From: Treponema sp. CETP13
Lineage (GTDB): Bacteria; Spirochaetota; Spirochaetia; Treponematales; Treponemataceae
Assembly: GCA_001885315.1 (NCBI GenBank)
Contig: MLPZ01000001.1
Span: 1-64,000, forward strand
DNA length: 64,000 nt
Direction of reading: 5' to 3'
The notes beneath the pieces were generated by a model. It had not been told where the DNA came from. It ran no database searches and saw only the letters and a program-made list of their open reading frames with translations. Of this stretch, positions 1-7,522 are shown piece after piece. A program made the position numbers and the translations under genes. Position 1 is the stretch's first letter. Each line of letters begins with the position of its first letter.

Positions 1-858
1 CATTTAAAAACAGGACATGCTATGCAAATGGACGAAACAACCGTTCAAGTTATGGGTGAAGAAAATCGACCGGATACGGCAAAATCATACATGTGGCTTG
101 GCCGTGGTGGACCACCAAAAAAACCAGTAATTATTTACGAATATCACCCCGGCAGGAACGCTTCATACATTACTGACTTTATCTCTGGATTTTCTGGATT
201 CTTACAGACAGATGGGTATCAATCGTATGAAACAGCACTTGCAAAACATAAACTCACTCACCCCGAAGATAAAATTATTCATGTAGGTTGCCTTGCTCAT
301 GCCAGGAGAAAGTTTTTTGAAGCTTCTAAAGCAAATAAAAAATCTAAAAGTCCGTTACAGGCTCTGTCGTTTATAAAAAAGATTTATACCGCAGAAGAAA
401 ACTTGAGAAAACAAAACTTAGATGATGATACCTTTCTTGCAAAACGCAGAGAAACAGTATTACCATTGTTTGAAAATTTTAAGATATGGTTAGACAAAAA
501 ACAAAAACAAATCCCTCCCTCTTTAATAATGGGGAAAGCAGTAAACTACACGCTTAATCAATGGCCTTTTTTAATTGCTTATTTGGATTGTGTAGAACTA
601 ACCGCAGATAATAATAAAGCCGAGCAATCTATTAAGCCATTTGTAATGGGTCGTAAAAATTGGCTTTTTTCAGGAAGCCCAGCAGGAGCAAAAAGTTCTT
701 GTTTTTTATATTCGCTCATAGAAACGGCAAAAGCAAATGCTATTGAACCAGCAGATTATTTGCGTTGCTTATTTGAACAAGCTCCGTTATGTAACAAGGA
801 ATCTGAGTTCGAACAATTACTCCCTTGGAATATTACGATTTCTAAGTTTCAAAAATAA
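1..858 (+). CDS. IS66-family transposase, 5' end outside window
   Basis: This is the C-terminal part of an IS66-type DDE transposase. The frame is already open at base 1 and reads HLKTGHAMQMDETTVQV, so the ATG at 22 is internal and not the true start. Visible family signatures are the first catalytic Asp in MDETTVQV, the second in QTDGYQSYE, the zinc-finger-like block GCLAHARRKFFE, and the terminal block DNNKAEQSIKPFVMGRKNW, which carries the catalytic Glu, followed by IETAKANAIEPADYL. IS66 elements usually carry accessory genes (tnpA and tnpB) upstream, and none can be seen here because the window starts inside tnpC. The reading frame is intact to its stop, so the protein may be functional. 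Confidence 0.93.
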   Translation, partial: HLKTGHAMQMDETTVQVMGEENRPDTAKSYMWLGRGGPPKKPVIIYEYHPGRNASYITDFISGFSGFLQTDGYQSYETALAKHKLTHPEDKIIHVGCLAHARRKFFEASKANKKSKSPLQALSFIKKIYTAEENLRKQNLDDDTFLAKRRETVLPLFENFKIWLDKKQKQIPPSLIMGKAVNYTLNQWPFLIAYLDCVELTADNNKAEQSIKPFVMGRKNWLFSGSPAGAKSSCFLYSLIETAKANAIEPADYLRCLFEQAPLCNKESEFEQLLPWNITISKFQK

Positions 859-905
859 ATTGACTTCTTATTTTTTTAGAAAGGTGTGTTTTAATTGACG
901 CTTAC
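1..905 (+). mobile_element. IS66 element, right part including terminal inverted repeat
   Basis: The transposase stop is followed by a short non-coding tail ending in TTAATTGACGCTTAC at 891-905. Its reverse complement, GTAAGCGTCAATTAA, has the GTAAGCG start typical of IS66 terminal repeats, so the element's right end is placed at 905. An identical second end lies at 987. The left end and the target duplication cannot be seen. Confidence 0.8.
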
Positions 906-987
906 CTTGGAATATTACGATTTCTAAGTTTCAAAAATAAATTGACTTCTTATTTTTTTAGAAAGGTGTGTTTTAATTGACGCTTAC
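823..987. repeat. 82-bp perfect tandem duplication of the IS66 right end
   Basis: Bases 823-904 recur without a mismatch at 905-986, and the base after each copy is also identical. The unit covers the last codons of the transposase, its stop, and the terminal inverted repeat. The second copy supplies an alternative right end at 987, only 20 bases from the start of the next gene. Confidence 0.97.
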
Positions 988-1007
988 AATGTAAATAAGG
1001 AGTTATT

Positions 1008-1502
1008 ATGATTAAAAAATTGTTTTTACCATTAGTGGTATGTATTATCGTATTTTCTGGATGTGTTACAAATTCAGAATTTGAAAAATCTATAACAATA
1101 CAGGCACCAAAAGAAATTGTATTTGCGATTATCACAGATTATGAAAATTATGAAACGTTATTACCAATGCTACATGATTCGGTAACAATAGTTTCAAAAG
1201 AGAAGAAAGGCAACGGTGTTGTGTGGGAAAGTACCGGATCATTTAAAAATCATAAATTTACATCACAATGGACGGTAACCGAGTATATAGAAAATGAAAA
1301 AGTTGTAATAAAAGATTTGGATAAAGGCATTGGCGAAACCGTACTAACCGTTAAAGATATAAATCCTATAGAAACTGAATATACAATGTATTTACGTACA
1401 AAAATGTATAAACCATACGAAAAAGACTTTATAGCAATATATGAAAAAGAAATGAAAATAATCAAAGAAGAAAGTGAAAGACAGTATAAAGAATCATATT
1501 AA
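1008..1502 (+). CDS. SRPBCC-fold lipoprotein
   Basis: The 164-residue protein begins with a lysine-containing n-region and a hydrophobic segment ending in the lipobox FSGC (Cys about residue 19), so it should be a lipoprotein. The rest (EFEKSITIQAPKEIVFAII, then DYENYETLLP) has the look of the START/polyketide-cyclase (SRPBCC) fold, in which a cavity binds a hydrophobic ligand. No ligand or catalytic role can be inferred. The start is supported by AAGGAG upstream of ATG. The gene stands alone right after the duplicated IS66 end and may be read from a promoter within it. Fold assignment is moderate; lipoprotein status is strong. Confidence 0.7.
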   Translation: MIKKLFLPLVVCIIVFSGCVTNSEFEKSITIQAPKEIVFAIITDYENYETLLPMLHDSVTIVSKEKKGNGVVWESTGSFKNHKFTSQWTVTEYIENEKVVIKDLDKGIGETVLTVKDINPIETEYTMYLRTKMYKPYEKDFIAIYEKEMKIIKEESERQYKESY

Positions 1503-1736
1503 ACGAAATTTGAAAGCTCAAAATTGTTATGTTAAAATACTGCAAGTTACTGTTAGTTGTTTGTAATTTATTGAATCTATAATACAGCCGCATATCGGCG
1601 CTAAAAAAATAAGGATATCAGAATCAAGTATTAAGAATAGAAAAATACCAGTATTTGAGTATGACTTAAAATAGTGTGTATTCATATAAAGTATTTTAAT
1701 ACTAGAATATGGAGAAAAATAGGAAGGGGAATATAA
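1503..1736. other. Intergenic gap with GC-rich hairpin
   Basis: No gene is seen in these 234 bases. They are AT-rich apart from a hairpin at 1587-1599 (GCCG, loop CATAT, CGGC). The motif ATAATACAGCC with CGGCGC at 1579-1601 recurs at 2837-2855. The stretch CTCAAAATTGTTATG near 1517 also recurs, with one change, near 7744. Confidence 0.6.
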
Positions 1737-1965
1737 ATGATATGGAATTCACTAGTCCCAGAATTGACAGTTAGCAATTTTCAAAAGAGTTTGAGTTTTT
1801 ATGTGCATTTAATCGGATTTGAAATAAAATATAAACGAAAACTGATATAATACAGGAAATGATTTTGTAGGTAATAAAGAGTTTTTAGTACAGGATCCAG
1901 ATGGATATTTATTACGATTTTCAGAAGATTTGGGGACAAAATTTGAACAACCAATAATGAATTAA
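1737..1965 (+). pseudogene. Broken VOC (glyoxalase/bleomycin-resistance) protein
   Basis: The ATG at 1737 opens a frame reading MIWNSLVPELTVSNFQKSL and then SFYVHLIGFEI, the typical N-terminal strand-helix of a VOC-superfamily protein. It stops after 37 codons. In another frame the typical VOC C-terminus follows: FLVQDPDGYLLRFSEDLG, ending at the TAA at 1963. Intact family members are about 110-130 residues, so the middle (roughly 50 residues) has been deleted and the frame lost. The piece is best read as a dead gene cassette. VOC proteins of this type often bind metal and act in fosfomycin or bleomycin resistance or in glyoxalase reactions, but nothing specific can be said here. Confidence 0.8.
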
Positions 1966-2043
1966 GCTGACAAGCCTATGGTTTGCAAGTTACCTTAATG
2001 TTGTATATAGTTGTCAGAAATGAATTATGAACGGAGGATTAAA

Positions 2044-2739
2044 TTGGAAAGTTCTAATATTCGTATAGGGAATATTCCTGCTATTATTTGGGGTTCCCAT
2101 TCAAAAGATGTATATATTTTTGTACATGGAAAAATGTCAAAAAAAGAGGATGCTTTAGAGTTTGCTGAAATAGCTATTAAAAAAGGATACCATGTTTTAA
2201 GTTTTGATCTTCCAGAACATGGAGAGCGTAAAAATGAAAAATACTTATGCACTATCCAAAATGGTGTAAAAGACTTAACAGATATTATTAATTTTGCCAA
2301 GAAAAAATGGGAAAAATATAATTTATTTGCATGTAGTTTAGGTGCATATTTTAGCTTAGTGGCCTATAAAAATATTACTTTTGATAATTGTTTATTTCTT
2401 TCTCCTATTCTCGATATGGAACAATTAATTAAAAACATGATGAAATGGTTCGATGTAAGCGAAGAAAAACTTGAAAAAAATAAAGAAATATCAACACCAA
2501 TGGGTGAAACTCTATCATGGGATTATTATTGCTATGTAAAAGACAATCCTGTTAATATATGGAATTCACCAACATATATTTTATATGGAACTAAAGATAA
2601 TTTGACTGAAAAAAGTGTCGTTGATTTATTTGTAAAAAAGTATAATTGTAAAATTGAACTCGTTGAAAACGGTGAGCATTATTTTCAGTCACCAGAACAA
2701 ATAGAAATACTATATAAGTGGTTTAATAACTATATATAA
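2044..2739 (+). CDS. Small alpha/beta hydrolase
   Basis: An alpha/beta-hydrolase-fold protein. The oxyanion region VYIFVHGKMSKKED, the strand-helix HVLSFDLPEHGER, the nucleophile elbow FACSLGAYFS (Ser in C-S-L-G), a late Asp in YGTKDNLTE, and the His in NGEHYFQSPE together form a plausible Ser-Asp-His triad. Substrate is unknown. The open frame extends upstream to a TTG at 2011 and an ATG at 2020, neither with a ribosome-binding site. GGAGG at 2033-2037 lies six bases before a TTG at 2044, so that start (231 residues, beginning MESSNIRIGN) is preferred. It is a stand-alone gene in the accessory region. Confidence 0.75.
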   Translation: MESSNIRIGNIPAIIWGSHSKDVYIFVHGKMSKKEDALEFAEIAIKKGYHVLSFDLPEHGERKNEKYLCTIQNGVKDLTDIINFAKKKWEKYNLFACSLGAYFSLVAYKNITFDNCLFLSPILDMEQLIKNMMKWFDVSEEKLEKNKEISTPMGETLSWDYYCYVKDNPVNIWNSPTYILYGTKDNLTEKSVVDLFVKKYNCKIELVENGEHYFQSPEQIEILYKWFNNYI

Positions 2740-2741
2740 GC

Positions 2742-2840
2742 GATTTTGGCAATCCTGTACCAGATAAAGATGCATTCTACGCCGATGGTACGGTAAAGGC
2801 ACCTACTTTACATTCGTTGTGTAAACTATGTCCATTATAA
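2742..2840 (+). other. Orphan C-terminal coding fragment (possible gene remnant)
   Basis: A 32-codon open frame begins just after the hydrolase stop and reads DFGNPVPDKDAFYADGTVKA and onward to CKLCPL and a stop. Its composition looks like real coding sequence and is more GC-rich than the gap around it, but there is no start codon or ribosome-binding site. It looks like the tail of a lost gene joined to the end of the hydrolase unit. The family was not recognised. Confidence 0.35.
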
Positions 2841-2856
2841 TACAGCCTACGGCGCA
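2837..2856. repeat. Second copy of ATAATACAGCC...CGGCGC motif
   Basis: ATAATACAGCC followed by TACGGCGCA matches the copy at 1579-1602, with a shorter loop (GCC-TAC-GGC). Each copy lies in the gap after a single-gene unit. Confidence 0.55.
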
Positions 2857-2966
2857 CGAAATAATCTGTTCTATATTAAACAGATCGAACTTTTATATAA
2901 TTGATAATCAAAAATGAATGAAATATCTTTAATACAAAGAAAGGCCATAATTATTGTTTAAATTAC

Positions 2967-3001
2967 TTGTATTTTATAAAAAAGTACAATATATTGTACT
3001 T
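2967..3001 (+). promoter_or_regulatory. Promoter and 20-bp palindromic operator of the toxin-antitoxin pair
   Basis: A -35 box TTGTAT (2967-2972), a 17-base spacer and a -10 box TATATT (2990-2995) form a good promoter. A perfect palindrome, AAGTACAATATATTGTACTT (2982-3001), covers the -10 box. YefM-YoeB operators known from other bacteria are palindromes with a TGTACA core; this one holds GTAC in each half. The inference is autorepression by the antitoxin-toxin complex. Confidence 0.8.
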
Positions 3002-3013
3002 AAGAGGTGTTTT

Positions 3014-3271
3014 ATGGATGCAGTATCTTATTCTGATTTAAGGCAAAATCTTAAGACTTACATGGATAAAGTTTTTAGCGATCACGAACCATTAATAATT
3101 ACTCGGAAAAATAACGAGAATATTGTATTGATTTCAATTGATGAATATAACAGTTTAACTGAAACCAATTATCTTCTGAGTAATGAAACAAATGCGGAGC
3201 ATATAAGAAAATCAATAGATCAATATAAGAAAGGTCAAATTTACAAAAAAGAGTTAATAGAAAATGAATAA
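3014..3271 (+). CDS. yefM: YefM/Phd-family antitoxin
   Basis: An 85-residue antitoxin. The N-terminus (MDAVSYSDLRQNLKTYMDKV) is the typical Phd/YefM DNA-binding and dimerisation domain, followed by EPLIITRKNNENIVLISIDE and the YNSLTET helix. The acidic and basic C-terminal tail should wrap the toxin. The open frame extends upstream to a non-ATG start at 2954, but the ATG at 3014 is preceded by AAGAGGTG at good spacing and by a complete promoter with operator. The stop overlaps the toxin gene by 8 bases, the usual coupled arrangement. It neutralises the YoeB-like toxin and represses its own promoter. Confidence 0.9.
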   Translation: MDAVSYSDLRQNLKTYMDKVFSDHEPLIITRKNNENIVLISIDEYNSLTETNYLLSNETNAEHIRKSIDQYKKGQIYKKELIENE

Positions 3272-3524
3272 GCTTTTTACAGATGAAGCGTGGAAAGATT
3301 ATTTATATTGGTCTGAAACTGACAAGAAACAATTAAAAAAAATAAATAATTTATTAAAAGAAATAGACCGTACACCTTTTGAAGGAACTGGTAAACCTGA
3401 ACCATTGAAACAAAATCTTCAAGGATATTGGTCAAGACGAATCGATCATGAACATAGAATAATATATAAAATTGAAAATGATGAAATAGTATTAATTTCA
3501 TTTAGATATCACTACAGTAAATAA
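3264..3524 (+). CDS. yoeB: YoeB/Txe-family mRNA endonuclease toxin
   Basis: An 86-residue RelE-superfamily toxin that in known members binds the ribosome and cleaves mRNA at the A site. The family's catalytic residues are all in place: Glu in GTGKPEPLK, Arg in WSRRIDHEHR, and the His-Tyr pair in the C-terminal RYHYSK. Length is normal for YoeB (about 84). It overlaps the antitoxin by 8 bases and is presumably made by translational coupling. The pair is intact and should be active. Such pairs are frequent passengers in cassette arrays, which fits the surrounding region. Confidence 0.93.
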   Translation: MNKLFTDEAWKDYLYWSETDKKQLKKINNLLKEIDRTPFEGTGKPEPLKQNLQGYWSRRIDHEHRIIYKIENDEIVLISFRYHYSK

Positions 3525-3600
3525 AAATCTCCGAACAAAAGATTGAAGCAGATATTTCCTTTTTTATGAAAATTGCAGTCGCTTCTTTAGAAGTTATAGG

Positions 3601-3614
3601 AAGGCGTTTGCCTT
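3601..3614. other. Small hairpin in the gap after the toxin gene
   Basis: AAGGC, loop GTTT, GCCTT forms a 5-bp hairpin, preceded by AGAAGTTATAGG and followed by GTTAATT without a T-run. The preceding GAAGTTAT is shared with the repeats at 4531 and 7889. It could be a weak terminator or part of a recombination-type site. Confidence 0.4.
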
Positions 3615-3676
3615 GTTAATTATCTTATTTAATAGTAATATCAATGTTAATATAAGCTAACAAAGGATTAAAAAAG

Positions 3677-4465
3677 ATGGATTCAGTTTTAATAATGAGC
3701 ATTATTATATTGGTTATCGCTATATTGATGTCAATGGTAGGTAAGGGTGGCGGAAACTTTTATGTACTAGTTATGGTATTAGCTGGCGTCTCAATGCATA
3801 ACGCAGCCACTACTTCACAACTAATAATGATGGGCACCTCAGTTGCTGCTATGCTCATTTTTCATAAATATAAAAAAATAGATTGGAAGTTAGCGTTAAT
3901 AATTGATCCTCCAACAGATATAATGGCTTTTTTTGGAGGTTACTTTTCTTCTTACATAGAAGGAAACACATTAAAACTATTATTTGCTTTTTTTCTCATT
4001 TTAATATCAATTTTTATGATGATTCCAGTAAAACAAAAAGCTGAGAATCAAAAAAAAGGATTTGGCTATTGGAATAGAACTTTTGGTGAATATAACTACA
4101 GTGTAAATTTATGGGTTATTTTACCACTTACAGCCACTATTGGTTTTTTCTCAGGGGCAATTGGAATATCAGGAGGAGCTTTTAAAATACCGTTAATGGT
4201 AATGCTTTGCGGTATTCCTATGGAAATAGCCATAGGAACCTCTTCTGCTATGGTTGCTGCCACAGCGTTAATGGGGTTTATTGGCCATAGTTTAAATGGG
4301 GACTTTAATCCACAGTTAGCCATCCCACTAGCCATAGTTGCAATAGTCGGGGGTATAGTTGGTAGTAAATTTGCCATAAAAAGCAAACCCAAAAACTTAA
4401 AAACAATTTTTGCCATTACCAATTTAATTGCTGCAGGAGTAATGATAATAAATATTCTTAATTAA
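3677..4465 (+). CDS. TauE/SafE-family membrane permease
   Basis: A 262-residue integral membrane protein of the TauE/SafE (DUF81) family, whose members export or import sulfite, sulfoacetate or related anions. It shows the two-fold repeat typical of the family: an N-terminal half with GKGGGNFYVLVMVLAGVSMH and a C-terminal half with GAIGISGGAFKIPLMVML and then GIPMEIAIGTSSAMVA, with about eight hydrophobic helices. ATG at 3677 has AAAGGA upstream. It stands alone, with a terminator just downstream. The substrate cannot be told from sequence. Confidence 0.85.
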   Translation: MDSVLIMSIIILVIAILMSMVGKGGGNFYVLVMVLAGVSMHNAATTSQLIMMGTSVAAMLIFHKYKKIDWKLALIIDPPTDIMAFFGGYFSSYIEGNTLKLLFAFFLILISIFMMIPVKQKAENQKKGFGYWNRTFGEYNYSVNLWVILPLTATIGFFSGAIGISGGAFKIPLMVMLCGIPMEIAIGTSSAMVAATALMGFIGHSLNGDFNPQLAIPLAIVAIVGGIVGSKFAIKSKPKNLKTIFAITNLIAAGVMIINILN

Positions 4466-4495
4466 TTAGCGCCATGTGATGCTAATTGTTTTTGT
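4464..4495 (+). terminator. Rho-independent terminator after the TauE/SafE gene
   Basis: AATTAGC (4464-4470) pairs with GCTAATT (4481-4487) over a 10-base loop, followed by GTTTTTG. The stem overlaps the stop codon of the permease gene. Confidence 0.65.
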
Positions 4496-4523
4496 ATGTA
4501 TTTTCAACTGTAATTACAAAAAA

Positions 4524-4544
4524 AACTGATGAAGTTATGGTTGA
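4524..4544. repeat. Intergenic 21-bp repeat, copy A
   Basis: The block starting AACTGATGAAGTTATG matches 7881-7901 at 20 of 21 bases. Here it is followed by TTGACGCTTCGGGCAG, in copy B by CCTGCGCGGGCGG: in both cases a short GC-rich patch in otherwise AT-rich DNA. The rest of the gap (4496-4683) holds no gene. Confidence 0.75.
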
Positions 4545-4683
4545 TTGACGCTTCGGGCAGAGGGTAAACGAAAAGAGAAAATCAGTTCAGTATAATATTG
4601 ATATAGAAAACTTGAAATTTTTTGTTCATTTAATTATGAGCCTTCTCATTTTTGCTAAGTTAGGAGTGTTTTTTTTATCGTCA

Positions 4684-5337
4684 TCACAAATCAATCGTCT
4701 CAAATAATTTTTGTGATTTCTTCCATCCCATCATCGTAAGAACCATACACAGTATAACTCCAATAACGAATATGAATAACTGTCCTGCAAGTTGTTCTGG
4801 CTCGGTAGCGTTCATCCAAATACATCCCGGAATGTGATGGAATGTCTCTCCGATTCCTACAATCACAAACGATAGTATTCCAAAAAACAAAAATGGTTTT
4901 CCTATCGCATATGCCGTCTTGTAGAACCCTGTAACAAAAAAGTAGTTAAATACTCCATATATAATAAGAACATATCCCAGATACACAAAGTTTGCATTCA
5001 TCATCATATTATTTGTATAGGCAACAGCATCCTGCAAAAATAACATCCGTAGCAAGGTAAGAATCACATCTAAAAAGAAAGCCGTACCCTCTATGGCCAA
5101 AATAAAGAAATATCTTGCCGACACTACATCTCTTTTTTTAATTGGGAGTAATGCTGTATAAATCGTATCATTATTTTCCCTCGCACTTTGAAAGGTATGG
5201 AAAATACCAAAGCAGACAAAGAATACTCCAACCAAAATCGGATAACCAGGAATCATTGTCATAAAGGCAAACAATATAAAAAAATAGGACAGAGGGCTCG
5301 CTGCAAGTTTTAATTCTTTATATAATAAATTCTTCAT
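4684..5337 (-). CDS. ABC-2 type transporter permease
   Basis: A 217-residue membrane protein with about six hydrophobic helices, the first being SYFFILFAFMTMIPGYPILV. The sentence TIYTALLPIKKRDVVSARY between helices is typical of ABC-2 permeases that pair with stand-alone ATPases. Its start overlaps the ATPase stop by 4 bases (ATGA), so the two are translationally coupled and form one transporter. Substrate is unknown; relatives in Firmicutes often deal with peptides, bacitracin-like antibiotics or cell-envelope stress. Confidence 0.8.
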   Translation of the reverse strand: MKNLLYKELKLAASPLSYFFILFAFMTMIPGYPILVGVFFVCFGIFHTFQSARENNDTIYTALLPIKKRDVVSARYFFILAIEGTAFFLDVILTLLRMLFLQDAVAYTNNMMMNANFVYLGYVLIIYGVFNYFFVTGFYKTAYAIGKPFLFFGILSFVIVGIGETFHHIPGCIWMNATEPEQLAGQLFIFVIGVILCMVLTMMGWKKSQKLFETIDL

Positions 5338-6182
5338 TGTGCCATCTCCTTCTCCAAATGGATCATAATTGTTTCCAAATTAGGTATCTTCAGTTGTTCC
5401 TCTTGAAACAGGCACTGATCATCGAACAATATCAATGCCTGCTTGTTTTCCGCTGTACGAGAAACACCAAGAAATGCTGCCTTCTGCTCCTTTGTTACAC
5501 TCTCAGCAAAAGTCACCAATCTGTATTTATTGATAAATTCCTTCATATCTCCGAATGCAATAATTTCGCCTTGTTTGATATAGGTAATTTGAGATACACA
5601 TTTATCCAAATCAGAGGTAATATGAGTAGAAAAGAAAATCGTAACTCCTTCATCCTTTAATTCTAAAAAAATCTCCAATAATTCTTCACGCGAAATGGGG
5701 TCCAGACCGCTTGTAGGCTCATCTAAAATTAGAAAATTTGCGTGATGAGATAATGCCAAAACCAACTGGAACTTTACTTTCATCCCCTCGGATAATTCAA
5801 TTGGCTTTTTATTTTCATCAAGTCCAAATTTTTTCATATATTTTCTGTATTCTTCATCATCCCAATTCGAATAAAATAATTTTGTTACTGCTACAATATC
5901 TTTTATTTTCTTTCGCTGATAATAGACATTGCTAGCTCCTGCATAACCTACACGTTCTTTTATCTCGGCTTCACATTCTGTGAAATTTTTTCCAAAAAAA
6001 TTAATCACACCTGATTCTGGATGAACAAAATGTAAAAGTGATTTAATTGTAGTCGTTTTTCCAGCACCGTTTCGTCCAATAAACCCCATAATAGTTCCTT
6101 GGTCTACAGAGAAACTCACATTATTAAGTGAAAATTTTGGATATTTTTTGCAAAGATTTGTTACTTCTAATACTTTTTTCAT
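5334..6182 (-). CDS. ABC transporter ATP-binding protein
   Basis: A 282-residue ABC ATPase. It shows Walker A GRNGAGKTTTIKSL, an ABC signature LSEGMKVKFQL (LSEGM instead of the usual LSGGQ), Walker B FLILDEPTSGLDP and the H-loop FFSTHI. The C-terminal 70 residues are a variable tail typical of the antibiotic-efflux (BcrA/YtrB-like) branch. It overlaps the permease gene by 4 bases and its ATG shares one base with the stop of the regulator upstream (TGATG), so all three make one transcript. It powers the permease encoded next. Confidence 0.92.
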   Translation of the reverse strand: MKKVLEVTNLCKKYPKFSLNNVSFSVDQGTIMGFIGRNGAGKTTTIKSLLHFVHPESGVINFFGKNFTECEAEIKERVGYAGASNVYYQRKKIKDIVAVTKLFYSNWDDEEYRKYMKKFGLDENKKPIELSEGMKVKFQLVLALSHHANFLILDEPTSGLDPISREELLEIFLELKDEGVTIFFSTHITSDLDKCVSQITYIKQGEIIAFGDMKEFINKYRLVTFAESVTKEQKAAFLGVSRTAENKQALILFDDQCLFQEEQLKIPNLETIMIHLEKEMAQ

Positions 6183-6403
6183 CAGTTTTCATCTTCCTCG
6201 GAACTTTCTGCAAAAATTCTAGTTGCAAGTTCAGCAAAAGTGTTTTTAGGTGGAATAGCAATTCCTTTCTTTTTATCTGCTAGAACAATAATAGTATCAC
6301 CCGGATGGATTTCAAATAAATCGCGCGCTTCTTTTGGTATTACAAATTGACCTTTTTCTCCGATTTTAACAGTCCATGCATATTTACCTTTTGAATTTTT
6401 CAT
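6182..6403 (-). CDS. AbrB/SpoVT-type transcription regulator
   Basis: A 73-residue swapped-hairpin AbrB protein: the core GEKGQFVIPKEARDLFEIHP followed by GDTIIVLADKKKGIAI is the classic SpoVT-AbrB DNA-binding domain. The frame could begin at a TTG (6409), but ATG at 6403 lies seven bases after a strong GGAGGAG and is chosen. As first gene of the ABC operon it is the likely regulator of that operon; most transporters of this type use a GntR (YtrA) regulator in this position, so the AbrB type is a variation. Confidence 0.85.
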   Translation of the reverse strand: MKNSKGKYAWTVKIGEKGQFVIPKEARDLFEIHPGDTIIVLADKKKGIAIPPKNTFAELATRIFAESSEEDEN

Positions 6404-6517
6404 ATACAATCTCCTCCGATGATATATTTTGTACTAAACATCAATTAATTTTTATTAATATATGTTTAGTATGAAATGTATGATTTATAGTCATAGTTAT
6501 ACCGTTTAGTAGAGCAA

Positions 6518-6631
6518 ATGTCAATAAAAAATCAACAGTATATACTTTATGGATTAATGCACCTGGCATGGGATTACGTAGGTGCCGATAATAAAAAATG
6601 GTTATTTGAAAAGGTAAATAATACATATTAG
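6518..6631 (+). CDS. Possible 37-residue small protein
   Basis: An open frame from ATG 6518 reads MSIKNQQYILYGLMHLAWDY and ends KKWLFEKVNNTY, stopping 15 bases before the GNAT gene. Composition is protein-like (Trp, Tyr, Gly in sensible places), but the ribosome-binding site is weak. It may be a small cassette protein or the tail of a lost gene. The family was not recognised. Confidence 0.3.
   Translation: MSIKNQQYILYGLMHLAWDYVGADNKKWLFEKVNNTY
6559..6585. other. Inverted repeat GCACCT/AGGTGC
   Basis: GCACCT (6559-6564) and AGGTGC (6580-6585) are perfect 6-bp arms around a 15-base loop, the only GC-rich patch of the gap before the GNAT gene. There is no T-run, so it is not a terminator. Confidence 0.45.
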
Positions 6632-6646
6632 AAAGGTGGTAGAAAA

Positions 6647-7522
6647 ATGAGTATAGCAAAATTTCAGAATTATAAACAAAATAATTACGAAGATGTTTGT
6701 CAGTTCTTAATCAGAATATCTCAAAATTCAAAAAAATCAATTAACTGGAATTGGGCAAGATGGGAGTGGATGTACTTTCATCAGGATTTTGACATAAAAA
6801 AAGTAGAAAGTATTGGGCTTTGGTTTGATAATGAAAAACTAGTGGCGATTGCAACTTACGACTACTATAATGGTGAATCTGTTATATTAGTGGATAACGA
6901 ACATAAATATTTGTATAATGATATAATTTTATATTCTGTAAAAACATTTTCAGATCAAGATGGACTTGGAATTGCAGTAAATGATGATGATACTGAGTTA
7001 ACAGCGAAATTAATTGGAAATGGATTTCAGATTAATGAAGGTACAGAAAATATTTTAGTAAAAGATTTAAGTGAAAATCTCAATTATCAGCTGGCAAATG
7101 GATTAACAATTAAGCATATTGAGGGTACTTGCGACGCAATGAAATTCAATGAAGTTTTGTGGAAAGGCATGGATCATGAGGGTGATGTGCAAACTGATGA
7201 CGCAACCATTAAGAGTATGGAAAGGATGTTATCAGCAAAACATATTAACTATAAATTAATTAATTACGTTGACGATCATGGTACTTGGGCTGCTTTTTGT
7301 GGATGCTGGTTTATGAAAGGAACCGATTATGCATATGTAGAACCAGTGTGCACATTACCAGATTACAGGAAGAAAGGTATTGGAAAAGCTGTTGTTTATG
7401 AAAGCTTATTACGTTGTAAAAAGGCAGGTGCTAAAAAAGCATTTGTAATATCCGATATGGAATTTTATAAAAAGCTAGGCTTTGTACAACATTCTCACTA
7501 CACCTTTTATTGGAAAAAATAA
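6647..7522 (+). CDS. GNAT-family acetyltransferase
   Basis: A 291-residue protein whose second half is a clear GNAT domain: the strand YAYVEPVCTLPDYRKKGIGK carries the R-x-x-G-I-G-K acetyl-CoA pyrophosphate loop, followed by AFVISDMEFYKKLGF. The first half has the size of a second, degenerate GNAT domain without a recognisable cofactor loop, an arrangement found in tandem-GNAT proteins of Firmicutes. The acceptor substrate is unknown. ATG 6647 is preceded by GAAAGGTGGT. It is a stand-alone gene in the accessory region, a kind often carried on cassettes. Confidence 0.8.
   Translation: MSIAKFQNYKQNNYEDVCQFLIRISQNSKKSINWNWARWEWMYFHQDFDIKKVESIGLWFDNEKLVAIATYDYYNGESVILVDNEHKYLYNDIILYSVKTFSDQDGLGIAVNDDDTELTAKLIGNGFQINEGTENILVKDLSENLNYQLANGLTIKHIEGTCDAMKFNEVLWKGMDHEGDVQTDDATIKSMERMLSAKHINYKLINYVDDHGTWAAFCGCWFMKGTDYAYVEPVCTLPDYRKKGIGKAVVYESLLRCKKAGAKKAFVISDMEFYKKLGFVQHSHYTFYWKK

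Noticed and set aside
4538-4560. ATTGACGCTT in the gap after the TauE/SafE gene, shared with the IS66 terminal repeat
   Set aside because: Only ten bases match and the following GTAAGCG-type end is absent, so it is not a second IS66 end.
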